Shown here: positions 18,770-26,160 of the stretch, one piece after another
Layout: each line of letters begins with the position of its first letter
Numbering within the stretch: the stretch's first letter is position 1
Virus record (IMG/VR): IMGVR_UViG_3300017720_000057
Coordinates: 1 to 26,160 of that record
Reading direction: 5' to 3' (one strand)
DNA length: 26,160 bases
Source: a virus
Notes under the pieces: model-generated
Database searches by the model: none
Seen by the model: only the letters and a program-made list of their open reading frames with translations
Told to the model about the DNA's origin: nothing
Made by a program: the position numbers and the translations under genes

Positions 18770-20392
18770 ATGTCTACACCTTACCAGAAATTCTTTCCAT
18801 ACAACCAGCCTCGAGAAGCGCAAGATAAGGCAATTCAGTTTGCATTAGATGCGTTTAATGACAAGAAAAGATTTGTTATTATTGAAGCAGGAACGGGGGT
18901 TGGAAAAAGTGCCATTGGCCTCACGATATCTAGGCAAATTAACAGCCAAGAAAATGAACTTCCGGATTTTATTGGTCGCGGTACTTGGTATTTGACCACA
19001 CAAAAGGTTCTTCAAGAGCAGTATATTAAAGACTTTGGCAACATAGGAATGAAGTCAATTAAGAGTGCATCAAATTACGATTGCACTTTTAAAAAAGGAA
19101 ACAGTTGCTCAGAAACTCAAAAGCTTCTTAAGATAGAAGAAAAGGGCACAAAGCTTTGGAACGCGTGTGCATTTAAATGTCACTACAAAAAAGCAAAAGA
19201 AAACTTTATTGAAGCTAGTGATTCTGTTACTAACTTTCCCTACTTCTTAACTGAAGCTTCTTACTCTGGTAAAATTACACCACGAGAACTTTTAGTTGTA
19301 GATGAGGCTCACAATACAGAGTCAGAGCTTAGCAAATTTGTAGAGATTGCAGTCTCAGAGAGGTTTGTCAAAACTCTTATTAAGTCTGGTTTTGGCAACA
19401 CACGCACTCAACTTCAAGCTTATACGTGGATGAGAGATGTCTATTATCCAAAGCTTATGGCTCACATGAAACACATCAAATCTATGACTGAAAAGTTTGG
19501 TGGAATGCGTGAAGCTATTAAGAAGGACTTTGTTAAACTTTCTAGGCAGCTCGATCTTGTGTCAAGCCACTACCAGAAAATCAAGACATTCCTAAACATC
19601 TATGACAAAGAAAACTGGGTGTTTGAATTACTACCAGCTGGTGATGGAAAGTCCCGCAGAATTCAATTTAAGCCTATTGACGTATCACCCTATGCAGACC
19701 CTGTACTGTTTAAATTTGGTCAGAAGGTTTTAATGATGTCTGCAACTATTCTCAACAAAGATGCATTTTGTGAGTCATTAGGTATAGACAAAAGTGAATG
19801 TGCATTTATTAGTCTTCCCACACCGTTTCCAGCAGAAAACAGGCCGGTCATTACTGTTAGTATGGGTCGTATGGTGCAGGCTGAAATTGATTCTACACTT
19901 CCGAAGCTTGTAAAAGGAATTAAGCAGATTCTTGAAGAGCATAAGGGAGAAAAGGGTATTATTCACGCACACTCTTATAAGATTGCAAATTACATTAAGC
20001 GAAACATTAGAGATAAACGAATCTTAATTCATGACAGTACTAATCGAGAAGAAGTTCTTAAAAAGCATATGAGAGGATCAGAACCTACCGTCCTGCTATC
20101 TCCGTCTATGACCGAAGGTGTAGACCTAGTTGATGATGCGAGTAGGTTCCAGATCATCTGCAAGATCCCGTATCCTTATTTAGGAGACAAGCTAGTTAAG
20201 AAAAGAATGAACAAATGGAAGTGGTGGTATTCTCTACAGACGACAAAGACGATTGTGCAGTCAGTAGGAAGAAGCATCAGGTCAGAAAAAGACTTTGCAG
20301 TGACTTACATTCTTGACAGCGACTTCTCAAAATTCTACTATCGCAACACCTACTTATTTCCCGAGTCTTTTAGAGAATCGATGGTGTCATAG
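18770..20392 (+). CDS. DinG/XPD-type helicase with Fe-S cysteines
   Basis: 540 residues, superfamily 2. Walker A at 40-47 (AGTGVGKS), DEAH at 178-181, SAT motif in LMMSATIL and a C-terminal QSVGRSIRSEKD for motif VI. Between Walker A and DEAH lie C105, C113, C133 and C137, the place of the XPD/DinG 4Fe-4S cluster. Such enzymes unwind DNA 5' to 3' and help clear R-loops or repair intermediates. No exonuclease domain, so it is a helicase-only DinG. The next gene's GTG starts on the last base of its stop. Confidence 0.9.
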   Translation: MSTPYQKFFPYNQPREAQDKAIQFALDAFNDKKRFVIIEAGTGVGKSAIGLTISRQINSQENELPDFIGRGTWYLTTQKVLQEQYIKDFGNIGMKSIKSASNYDCTFKKGNSCSETQKLLKIEEKGTKLWNACAFKCHYKKAKENFIEASDSVTNFPYFLTEASYSGKITPRELLVVDEAHNTESELSKFVEIAVSERFVKTLIKSGFGNTRTQLQAYTWMRDVYYPKLMAHMKHIKSMTEKFGGMREAIKKDFVKLSRQLDLVSSHYQKIKTFLNIYDKENWVFELLPAGDGKSRRIQFKPIDVSPYADPVLFKFGQKVLMMSATILNKDAFCESLGIDKSECAFISLPTPFPAENRPVITVSMGRMVQAEIDSTLPKLVKGIKQILEEHKGEKGIIHAHSYKIANYIKRNIRDKRILIHDSTNREEVLKKHMRGSEPTVLLSPSMTEGVDLVDDASRFQIICKIPYPYLGDKLVKKRMNKWKWWYSLQTTKTIVQSVGRSIRSEKDFAVTYILDSDFSKFYYRNTYLFPESFRESMVS

Positions 20393-20835
20393 TGAGTAAT
20401 ATTAAAGAGTTTGTTGAGCTTGTAGTAAGTAAGGAGAATGATTTGTCTAAGTCACCTGGTGCAGGAATTGTCGTTGTAAGAAAATTTGGTGAAGAGTGGA
20501 AAGTATTAGGGCTTAAGCTAAATGGTGCTTACGATTTGCCTAAAGGTAAAACAGATCCAGGGGAAGACGCATTTCAAACTGCAGTCAGAGAGACCTATGA
20601 AGAGTCAGGCATTAACAAGCTAAAATTTTCATGGGGTATGATTTCAGTATCAATACGCCACTTAACGTTTTTTATTGCAGAAACTAATCAGGATGCTTAT
20701 ATTCCTATGAATCCACAGTCCGGAATTTATGAACATGACAGCGCAGAGTGGCTGTCTTTTAAAAAAATTAGATCAAAATCGTATGGATATTTAGTGCCAA
20801 TTGTTGATTGGGCACAATCAATAGTCATCAAATAA
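20392..20835 (+). CDS. Nudix hydrolase
   Basis: 147 residues, GTG start. The Nudix box is complete: G52-x5-E58-x7-R66-E67-x-x-E70-E71-x-G73-I74. Nudix enzymes hydrolyse nucleoside diphosphates linked to another group, using Mg2+ held by the Glu residues. Substrate unclear; diadenosine polyphosphates, NDP-sugars, damaged nucleotides or capped RNA are all possible. The sugar-nucleotide genes before it are one hint. GTG follows the helicase stop directly. Confidence 0.92.
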   Translation: MSNIKEFVELVVSKENDLSKSPGAGIVVVRKFGEEWKVLGLKLNGAYDLPKGKTDPGEDAFQTAVRETYEESGINKLKFSWGMISVSIRHLTFFIAETNQDAYIPMNPQSGIYEHDSAEWLSFKKIRSKSYGYLVPIVDWAQSIVIK

Positions 20836-20873
20836 TTTACCAGGACAAACAGCAGACCATAATTAAAAACGTT

Positions 20874-22049
20874 ATGTCTGTATTCAAAGAACACAAAACT
20901 GTCGCAGATCGATCTGCATCGGACCGTCGACGGCACAATAAGAAGATTGAAGAGGCTATTAAGAAGGGTGTGCATAACATCGTTTCGGAAGAGTCTATCA
21001 TTGGCCAAGACGGCAAAAAGAAGATTAAGATTCCTGTCAGAGGAATTAAAGAGTATCGATTTGTCTACGGCGACAATAGCCAAAACAAAAGAGTAGGATC
21101 AGCCCCGGGCAAGGACGTCCAAAAGGGTCAAAAAATTGGATCCTCACAAAAGCAAAAAGCACAAGGTAACAAGCCAGGTGATGAAGCTGGGGAAGAATTC
21201 TACGAGGTTGAAATAACCTTGGAAGAGTTGACCCACTATTTGTTTAACGATCTAGAGCTTCCTGATTTAGAGCGCAAAACAATTAAAAATATTGTTGGCG
21301 AGAAGTTTAAAAGAAGTGGCTATAGAACAAAAGGTATTCGGCCGCGTCTGGACAAAAAGAAGTCTGCAATTAGTAGAATTAAGAGAAAGATGGCAGCACA
21401 GAAACACATGTCTGAGCAAGAGAAAGCTGAAGATTCTTTTAGTTATCATGAAAATGATCTCAAGTACAGACACATCAAAAAAGATATTAAAGAATCCTCA
21501 AATGCGGTGATTTTCTTTTTGATGGATATCTCAGGCTCAATGACTTCAGAAAAAAAGTTTTTAGCCAGAAGCTTCTACTTTCTCTTGTACCACTTTATTA
21601 ATCACAGGTACGAAAACACCGAAGTTGTATTTGTTTCACACGATACCCAAGCATACGAAGTTGATGAAGAAAAATTTTTTAAGCGAGGATCAAGTGGTGG
21701 TACTATAGTATCATCCGGCTTAGAAATGGTTCACGACATCATTAACAAGCGGTTTCATCCAGCTAGCTGGAATATTTATTTGTTCCAGTGCTCAGACGGG
21801 GATAACTGGCCATCAGACATGGATAAGACTATGAATGAAATTACTGCTCTTAAAGACATATGTCAGCTAGTTGGATACTGTGAGATTGAACCTGACGCTG
21901 AACGAAGTCGCTGGTTAGAAGGTAGCACCAGACTTTCAGACGCTTACGAAAGCGTATCAGACCTAAACCTTAAGTCTGTTAAGTTGTTCTCCAAGGAAGA
22001 TATCTGGCCTGCTTTTAAAAAGCTTCTAGGGAAAAGGTTGGTGGAGTAA
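20874..22049 (+). CDS. yeaH: YeaH/DUF444 family VWA protein
   Basis: 391 residues from ATG 20874, preferred because the family's usual Arg-rich N terminus (DRSASDRRRHNKKIEEAI) then begins the protein; the TTG at 20808 lies within the Nudix gene. No good ribosome site is seen. A basic, low-complexity linker (residues 70-105) leads to a von Willebrand A domain with the MIDAS motif DISGSM at residue 218 and a GGTIVSSGLEM segment. In bacteria yeaH is next to the PrkA kinase gene and is linked to starvation responses. Here it is first of the YeaH-SpoVR-PrkA set. Confidence 0.9.
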   Translation: MSVFKEHKTVADRSASDRRRHNKKIEEAIKKGVHNIVSEESIIGQDGKKKIKIPVRGIKEYRFVYGDNSQNKRVGSAPGKDVQKGQKIGSSQKQKAQGNKPGDEAGEEFYEVEITLEELTHYLFNDLELPDLERKTIKNIVGEKFKRSGYRTKGIRPRLDKKKSAISRIKRKMAAQKHMSEQEKAEDSFSYHENDLKYRHIKKDIKESSNAVIFFLMDISGSMTSEKKFLARSFYFLLYHFINHRYENTEVVFVSHDTQAYEVDEEKFFKRGSSGGTIVSSGLEMVHDIINKRFHPASWNIYLFQCSDGDNWPSDMDKTMNEITALKDICQLVGYCEIEPDAERSRWLEGSTRLSDAYESVSDLNLKSVKLFSKEDIWPAFKKLLGKRLVE

Positions 22050-23357
22050 ATGAGTCAAGATTGGAACACAAAATTACTATCAGAGTTTGATGATAGAATT
22101 ATTGAACTGGCTAAGAGTCACGGTCTAGACTGGTTTCCTATTCACTATGAGGTTTGTGATTACTACTCTATGATTGGTCACATGGCATATCATGGAATGC
22201 CTACCCATTACGGTCACTGGTCGCACGGCAAAACTTTCGAAAGAACGCACCAGATGTACAATCTAGGGCAAGAAGGTCTTCCGTATGAGCTTATTATTAA
22301 TAGCGACCCTTCTATTGCATATCTCATGAGAGAGAATCCTGCGTACCTGCAGATACTAATCATGGCGCACTGTGTAGGACACTCAGACTTTTTTAAGAAT
22401 AACAGGATGTTTCAGTCAACCAGACCTGGAACTGTAATTCAAAGATTTCGAAACGCAAAAAAGCGAATTCAAAGTTATGTTGAAGATCCTACAATTGGAA
22501 TTGAAGAAGTTGAGAAAGTTTTAGACGCAGCTCATGCAATTCAATTTCAGACAAACAGATATCCCGGTAAGCAGCTTACGCATAAAGAGCTTAAAGATAA
22601 GTACACAAAGCTTATTAAAGAAGATGAGACCGGAAAATACTCAAAATTTAATATTGAAAAAATACCACTAGAGAAAAATTACGACATTCTTAATTTCTTA
22701 GTTGAGCACTCATCAGCAGAACCATGGAAAAAAGACTGCATGGAAATTGTCAGAGGGCAAGCAGACTATTTTATTCCTCAGATGCAAACAAAAATTATGA
22801 ATGAAGGTTGGGCTTCTTACTGGCACTATAGGTTGTGTCACGAATTAGAGCTCGACCAAAAATATCACATTCCAATTATTAAAAGCCACAATCAGGTCAT
22901 CAGGCCTCACATTGGCGGCTTAAACCCGTATCACATTGGGTTTGAAATGTTCAGAAGAATCGAGAAAAGATATGGCATCGAAGAGTGCTTCATTGCAAGA
23001 GAAGTTCACCATGATGCATCTTTCCTTAGGCAGTACTTGACTCAAGAAGACTGCATCGATTTAGGACTGTTTAGCTTCAGCAAAAAAAGGGATGATTATG
23101 TCATCCAACAGATATCAGATGATGACGGATGGAAAAAAGTTCGTGATTCATTATTAAACAATGTAGGAACAAACGGTATTCCTGTAATCTGTGTAAAAGA
23201 AGTTGAAGATGGTAACGTCCTTACATTAGAACATGCCCACGACGGAAGAGATCTAGATCTTGCATATGCGGATCCAGTGGTTCTTCATGTGAGCGAATTG
23301 TGGGGTGATATTGTGAAACTTTATACTGAAGTCGAAGGCGACACCTGGGAGATCTAA
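22050..23357 (+). CDS. spoVR: SpoVR family protein
   Basis: 435 residues; the ATG follows the yeaH stop directly and GGTGGAG lies 4 nt upstream. It has the SpoVR N-terminal pattern: DWFPIHYEVCDYYSMI, GHWSHGKTFERTHQMYN, YELIINSDPSIAYLMREN, MAHCVGHSDFFKNN and NEGWASYWHYR. The His/Glu repeats suggest a metal-dependent fold, but the family's biochemistry is not settled. In Bacillus it is needed for the spore cortex; in enterobacteria (YcgB) it goes with YeaG/YeaH. Length is near the usual 450-510, a little short at the C terminus. Confidence 0.92.
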   Translation: MSQDWNTKLLSEFDDRIIELAKSHGLDWFPIHYEVCDYYSMIGHMAYHGMPTHYGHWSHGKTFERTHQMYNLGQEGLPYELIINSDPSIAYLMRENPAYLQILIMAHCVGHSDFFKNNRMFQSTRPGTVIQRFRNAKKRIQSYVEDPTIGIEEVEKVLDAAHAIQFQTNRYPGKQLTHKELKDKYTKLIKEDETGKYSKFNIEKIPLEKNYDILNFLVEHSSAEPWKKDCMEIVRGQADYFIPQMQTKIMNEGWASYWHYRLCHELELDQKYHIPIIKSHNQVIRPHIGGLNPYHIGFEMFRRIEKRYGIEECFIAREVHHDASFLRQYLTQEDCIDLGLFSFSKKRDDYVIQQISDDDGWKKVRDSLLNNVGTNGIPVICVKEVEDGNVLTLEHAHDGRDLDLAYADPVVLHVSELWGDIVKLYTEVEGDTWEI

Positions 23358-23361
23358 TCAA

Positions 23362-25296
23362 ATGCCAAGCAAAAAAAATGACTTTCTATCTATAATCGAA
23401 AAGCAAAGAAACAAGAAGAAAAAGCCTAAGTTCAAAGGCAGTTTCCTCGAGTACTTAGAACTAGTTCAGAAAGATCCTTCTGTAGTACAGCACGCTCATA
23501 AGCGTCTTTACAACAGTATCACCGAACAGGGTGTTACTGAACTGGACGATTCAAACCCAAGAAAACGCAAAATCTTTAATGATGATCGTGTTAAGACATA
23601 CGATTACTTCCAGAAAGAATTTTTTGGTCACGAAAACGTCATTTCTAGAATTATGCGATTTCTTAAGTCGGCTTCACTTAAAGGTGAAGAGTGTAGACAA
23701 GTACTGCTTCTTATGGGACCGGTTGGTGCAGGTAAGTCAGCCATCACCGAGCACATTAAGGCAGCACTAGAACAAGAAAGATATTTTCATCTAGATGGTG
23801 ACCCACAAAGAGGGGAACCGCTTCAACTTATTCCAAGAAGTCTTCGATCAGAATTTGAAGAGGCATTAGGTGTTAAGATTGAAGGTGACATTAGTCCTAT
23901 TGCAAGACATGTTCTTCTAGAAGAAATGGACAACAAGTACGAAGAGTATCAGGTTGTTGAAAGCACATTTTCTCAAAGAGGCAGAAGAGGAATTGCTTCT
24001 GTCCCACCGATGGACCCGAACAGCCAGGATGTTTCAGTTCTAATCGGATCAGAAGATATTTCTAAAATTGATAAATATTCAGAGGATGATCCTCGAGTCT
24101 TGTCTCTTAACGGTGCATTTAATGTTGGCAATAGAGGAATAGTTGAGCTAATTGAGGTGTTTAAGAATGAAATTGAGTTTCTTCACACTGTAATTACAGC
24201 AACCCAGGAAAAGCGAATTCCTTCACCCGGCAAAAACGACATGATTTATTTCGATGGCGTTATTTTGGCACACTGCAACGAAGCTGAATGGAATCGTTTC
24301 CAGAGCGAGCACACAAACGAAGCGATTTTGGATAGAATTGTAAAAGTCAATGTTCCATACGTTTTAGAACTGGATCAAGAAATTCGAATTTATGAGAAAA
24401 TCTTAGGAAGGTCTAATTTTGAAGCTCACATCGCGCCTCATACAATTAAGATCGCTTCAATGTTTTCAGTGATGTCACGCCTTAAGTCATCTCAAAAGTG
24501 CGATCTTCTTACAAAGATGAAAATCTACAATGGAGACGATGTTATTGAGAAGGGTCGTGTTAAGAAAGTCGACATTAAAGACCTAAGAGAAGAAGCACCT
24601 AACGAAGGAATGTCAGGAATCTCTACACGCTTTATTATGAAAGCAATTGACAACGCGCTATCTGACTCTGACACTGGAATGATTACACCTATTAGTGTTA
24701 TGTCTTCACTGGCAAAGCAAACGAAAGAACAACTTATTAACGAAGAGTTTAAGTCACACTGCCTCCAGATTATTCAGCAAATTGTTCGTGAAGAATACCT
24801 TAAAATTTTAGAGACTGAAATTGCTAAGGCGTTTATCACAGCATATGAAGAACAAGCACAGTCTTTGTTTGACACTTATCTGGATAACGCAGAAGCTTAC
24901 ACAACTAGGCAGCGCATGAAGAACTCCATTACAAAAGAAGAGATGGAGCCAGACGAAAACTTCATGAAATCTATTGAAGAGCAAATTGGAATTACAGGAT
25001 CTTCACGAGATGGATTTAGAAGTGATGTTACTGCCTATATGTTTGCTAAGATGCGAAGAAGCGAGAAGGTTGACTACCAGTCTTATGAACCTCTTAAGGA
25101 AGCGATTGAAAGCTACCTAATCTCATCTGTTAGAGACATGGCAAGAATCGTCACAAAATCCAAAACCAGAGACGATGAGCAGCAAAAGAAGCATGGCGAT
25201 ATGGTACAAACACTTATTGACGAATATGGTTATACAGAGGAAAGCGCAGAAGAAATCTTAATCTACGCTAGTAATAACCTATGGAGAGACAGTTAA
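23362..25296 (+). CDS. prkA: PrkA serine protein kinase (YeaG type)
   Basis: 644 residues, near the family's usual size. The AAA+ part has Walker A at 119-126 (GPVGAGKS), a GHENVISRIMRFLKSAS lead, and the sensor region VILAHCNEAEWNRFQSEHTN followed by LDRIVKVNVPYVL, both hallmarks of PrkA. The C-terminal PrkA domain follows with helical, charged sequence. The family has been described as a serine kinase and in some work as an AAA+ protease; which applies here is open. GGGAG is 8 nt before ATG 23362. In bacteria the order is prkA-yeaH-ycgB; here it is last. Confidence 0.93.
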   Translation: MPSKKNDFLSIIEKQRNKKKKPKFKGSFLEYLELVQKDPSVVQHAHKRLYNSITEQGVTELDDSNPRKRKIFNDDRVKTYDYFQKEFFGHENVISRIMRFLKSASLKGEECRQVLLLMGPVGAGKSAITEHIKAALEQERYFHLDGDPQRGEPLQLIPRSLRSEFEEALGVKIEGDISPIARHVLLEEMDNKYEEYQVVESTFSQRGRRGIASVPPMDPNSQDVSVLIGSEDISKIDKYSEDDPRVLSLNGAFNVGNRGIVELIEVFKNEIEFLHTVITATQEKRIPSPGKNDMIYFDGVILAHCNEAEWNRFQSEHTNEAILDRIVKVNVPYVLELDQEIRIYEKILGRSNFEAHIAPHTIKIASMFSVMSRLKSSQKCDLLTKMKIYNGDDVIEKGRVKKVDIKDLREEAPNEGMSGISTRFIMKAIDNALSDSDTGMITPISVMSSLAKQTKEQLINEEFKSHCLQIIQQIVREEYLKILETEIAKAFITAYEEQAQSLFDTYLDNAEAYTTRQRMKNSITKEEMEPDENFMKSIEEQIGITGSSRDGFRSDVTAYMFAKMRRSEKVDYQSYEPLKEAIESYLISSVRDMARIVTKSKTRDDEQQKKHGDMVQTLIDEYGYTEESAEEILIYASNNLWRDS

Positions 25297-25571
25297 TGAG
25301 AATCGGTATGCCAGAAATCTTAGCAGCAGGATCTGTTGTCCTGCTTGCTACAGGAAACTCAACTTTTGGTTGGGTGTTTTTAGGACTATCAATTGTTGGT
25401 GCAGCTTTAAGATGGGGTGTTGAACTTCAATCTATCCAACAAGAACAAGCAAAAAAGAAGGAAGAGGGAGAAGAGCTAGCCAAAATTTTGACAGAAGCCG
25501 GCAAAGCTTTTTCTAATCTTATGCAAACTTCTGATTTTGCTAATAGACATAAAGACAAAAACATCCACTAG
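25296..25571 (+). CDS. small membrane protein with coiled coil (91 aa)
   Basis: ATG 25296 shares one base with the prkA stop; GGAGAG (25283-25288) lies 7 nt upstream, so it is preferred over ATG 25281. Two hydrophobic stretches (MPEILAAGSVVLLATG and WVFLGLSIVGAALRWG) form a hairpin, then a charged coiled coil (LQSIQQEQAKKKEEGEEL) and a polar end. The position suggests a membrane anchor or partner for the PrkA set (inference). Confidence 0.72.
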   Translation: MRIGMPEILAAGSVVLLATGNSTFGWVFLGLSIVGAALRWGVELQSIQQEQAKKKEEGEELAKILTEAGKAFSNLMQTSDFANRHKDKNIH

Positions 25572-25578
25572 GGCGTAA

Positions 25579-26160
25579 ATGAACTGCTATGAAGTCATAG
25601 CTGGACGACCTGTATCTACACAAATTAAAACATTAGTCGATGCAGTTCAGTCTGGCGTATCCACAATTGTATCTAAAAAAGGCTTGTTAAGTTACGGAAG
25701 CTGTATCGATACCGTTCAACCAGTTGACTGCTTAAGATATTTTGTAGAATGCAATCTGGTTAACTCTAGTAACAGGGCCCTAACAAACATATTCTTAGCA
25801 CACTTAAGTAGCACAGAATCCAATTCTGCAGGGTCTGGTGTTATATTTTCAACTGCCCTCTGTGTGTACCTTAAAAAAGGCTTAAGAATTCAACAGCTTA
25901 ACAACAAAAGAGAAAAATTTTCAATTCCATCTTTTAAGGGAAAAAGAGGAACAGCATTAGAAGCAGAAAAAGTACTCTTTTCGTTTTGTGACCCAAATAC
26001 AGTAGCTATGTCCATAGAGGCTGTCAAGTCTATTGGGGCTGAAGGTTCTTTGATTATAGAGTCACATGACACAAATCATCCTACTACTATCACAATAGAT
26101 AATATGTTTCGATTTGATGCATCTCCTAGCGAAGTGTTTGTACAACAAACAGGAAGAAGC
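25579..26160 (+). CDS. divergent GroEL-like (chaperonin-fold) protein, cut by window end
   Basis: Open for 194 codons to the last base. The order of motifs resembles GroEL: TLVDAVQSG like the first helix, NSAGSGVIFSTALCVYLKKG in place of NDAAGDGTTTATVLAQAI-type sequence, then FCDPNTVAMSIEAVKSIGAE and GSLIIESHD like the intermediate hinge (N-S-D-E-x-V-G ... A-M-D-K-V-G-x-E-G). The GDGTT ATPase site reads GSGVI and the usual Asp of the KDG loop is missing, and the N terminus is about 20-25 residues short. So it could be an ATPase-dead chaperonin relative. AGGGCG precedes ATG. The call is by eye. Confidence 0.5.
   Translation, partial: MNCYEVIAGRPVSTQIKTLVDAVQSGVSTIVSKKGLLSYGSCIDTVQPVDCLRYFVECNLVNSSNRALTNIFLAHLSSTESNSAGSGVIFSTALCVYLKKGLRIQQLNNKREKFSIPSFKGKRGTALEAEKVLFSFCDPNTVAMSIEAVKSIGAEGSLIIESHDTNHPTTITIDNMFRFDASPSEVFVQQTGRS

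Noticed and set aside
20808-20873. Longer YeaH start at TTG 20808
   Set aside because: It would lie in the Nudix gene for 28 nt and adds sequence with no resemblance to the family; the family-like N terminus begins at 20874.
1-26160. CRISPR arrays, insertion sequences and long direct repeats
   Set aside because: I saw no regularly spaced repeats, transposase genes or terminal inverted repeats. The only repeated DNA is the promoter/leader and the junction motif.
1-26160. Toxin-antitoxin or restriction-modification system among the small genes
   Set aside because: None of the small proteins shows recognisable toxin, antitoxin or methyltransferase motifs; the overlapping pairs are explained by the array's junctions.

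Overview
The window looks like part of a large tailed-phage genome (Caudoviricetes, probably a myovirus-size genome). The case rests on dense packing, nearly all genes on the + strand, stop/start overlaps at most junctions, dozens of proteins under 100 residues with no obvious bacterial housekeeping role, a GIY-YIG-type protein, a ClpP-type protease and a repeated set of near-identical promoters. There are no ribosomal, core metabolic or clear virion structural genes. The host cannot be named from the sequence; the promoters are sigma70-like with an altered -35 box, so a bacterial host RNA polymerase is likely.

Layout. (1) 1-1005: a gene open at the window edge, one small SH3/KOW-like gene, a tRNA-like relic and a short hypothetical gene. 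(2) 1008-12870: an accessory 'small protein' region. It holds about 30 short proteins sharing an N-terminal [KREP]-x-G-D-[LMV]-V signature followed by a Gly-Ile/Val turn and a V-x-W-x-[ND]-G strand, most consistent with compact SH3/KOW-like barrels. Interspersed are eight single-pass membrane microproteins and a few other types (GIY-YIG, SWIM zinc finger, a small basic protein, a TM2-domain protein). Six promoters of the form GTGCAA-17 nt-TATAAT (1008, 2373, 4218, 7728, 10610, 10929) divide it into operons, and a strong intrinsic terminator (12891-12916) closes it. Many junctions overlap by exactly 14 nt, because the codons for the conserved Gly-Asp pair (GGT GAT) carry the out-of-frame TGA that stops the gene before. 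(3) 12967-15026: a membrane HExxH protein, a small exported protein, and a SpoT/MESH1-type HD hydrolase with every catalytic residue in place, fused to a second module that starts with an LTESELRLIIREE motif. (4) 15016-15888: one reverse-strand gene, a lipoprotein trypsin-like protease. (5) 15970-26160: a run of recognisable enzymes: eukaryotic-type phosphomannomutase, an unknown protein, a SET-domain/cytidylyltransferase fusion, a ClpP-like protease, a DinG/XPD-like Fe-S helicase, a Nudix hydrolase, then YeaH(DUF444)-SpoVR-PrkA as one operon, a small membrane protein, and the start of a very divergent GroEL-like protein that runs off the window.

How it may fit together (inference). The right half collects functions that bacteria use in starvation and stationary phase: alarmone hydrolysis, the PrkA/YeaH/SpoVR kinase system, Clp-type proteolysis, Nudix clean-up and a chaperonin-like protein. 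One reading is that the phage carries its own kit for overriding or imitating the host's starvation response. The left half has the look of an early, fast-diversifying set of host-takeover or anti-defence proteins made by duplication of one small fold. The best candidates for something undescribed are the SH3/KOW-like array with its coded 14-nt junctions, the SET-cytidylyltransferase fusion, the HD-hydrolase fusion, and the chaperonin-like protein lacking the usual ATPase residues.
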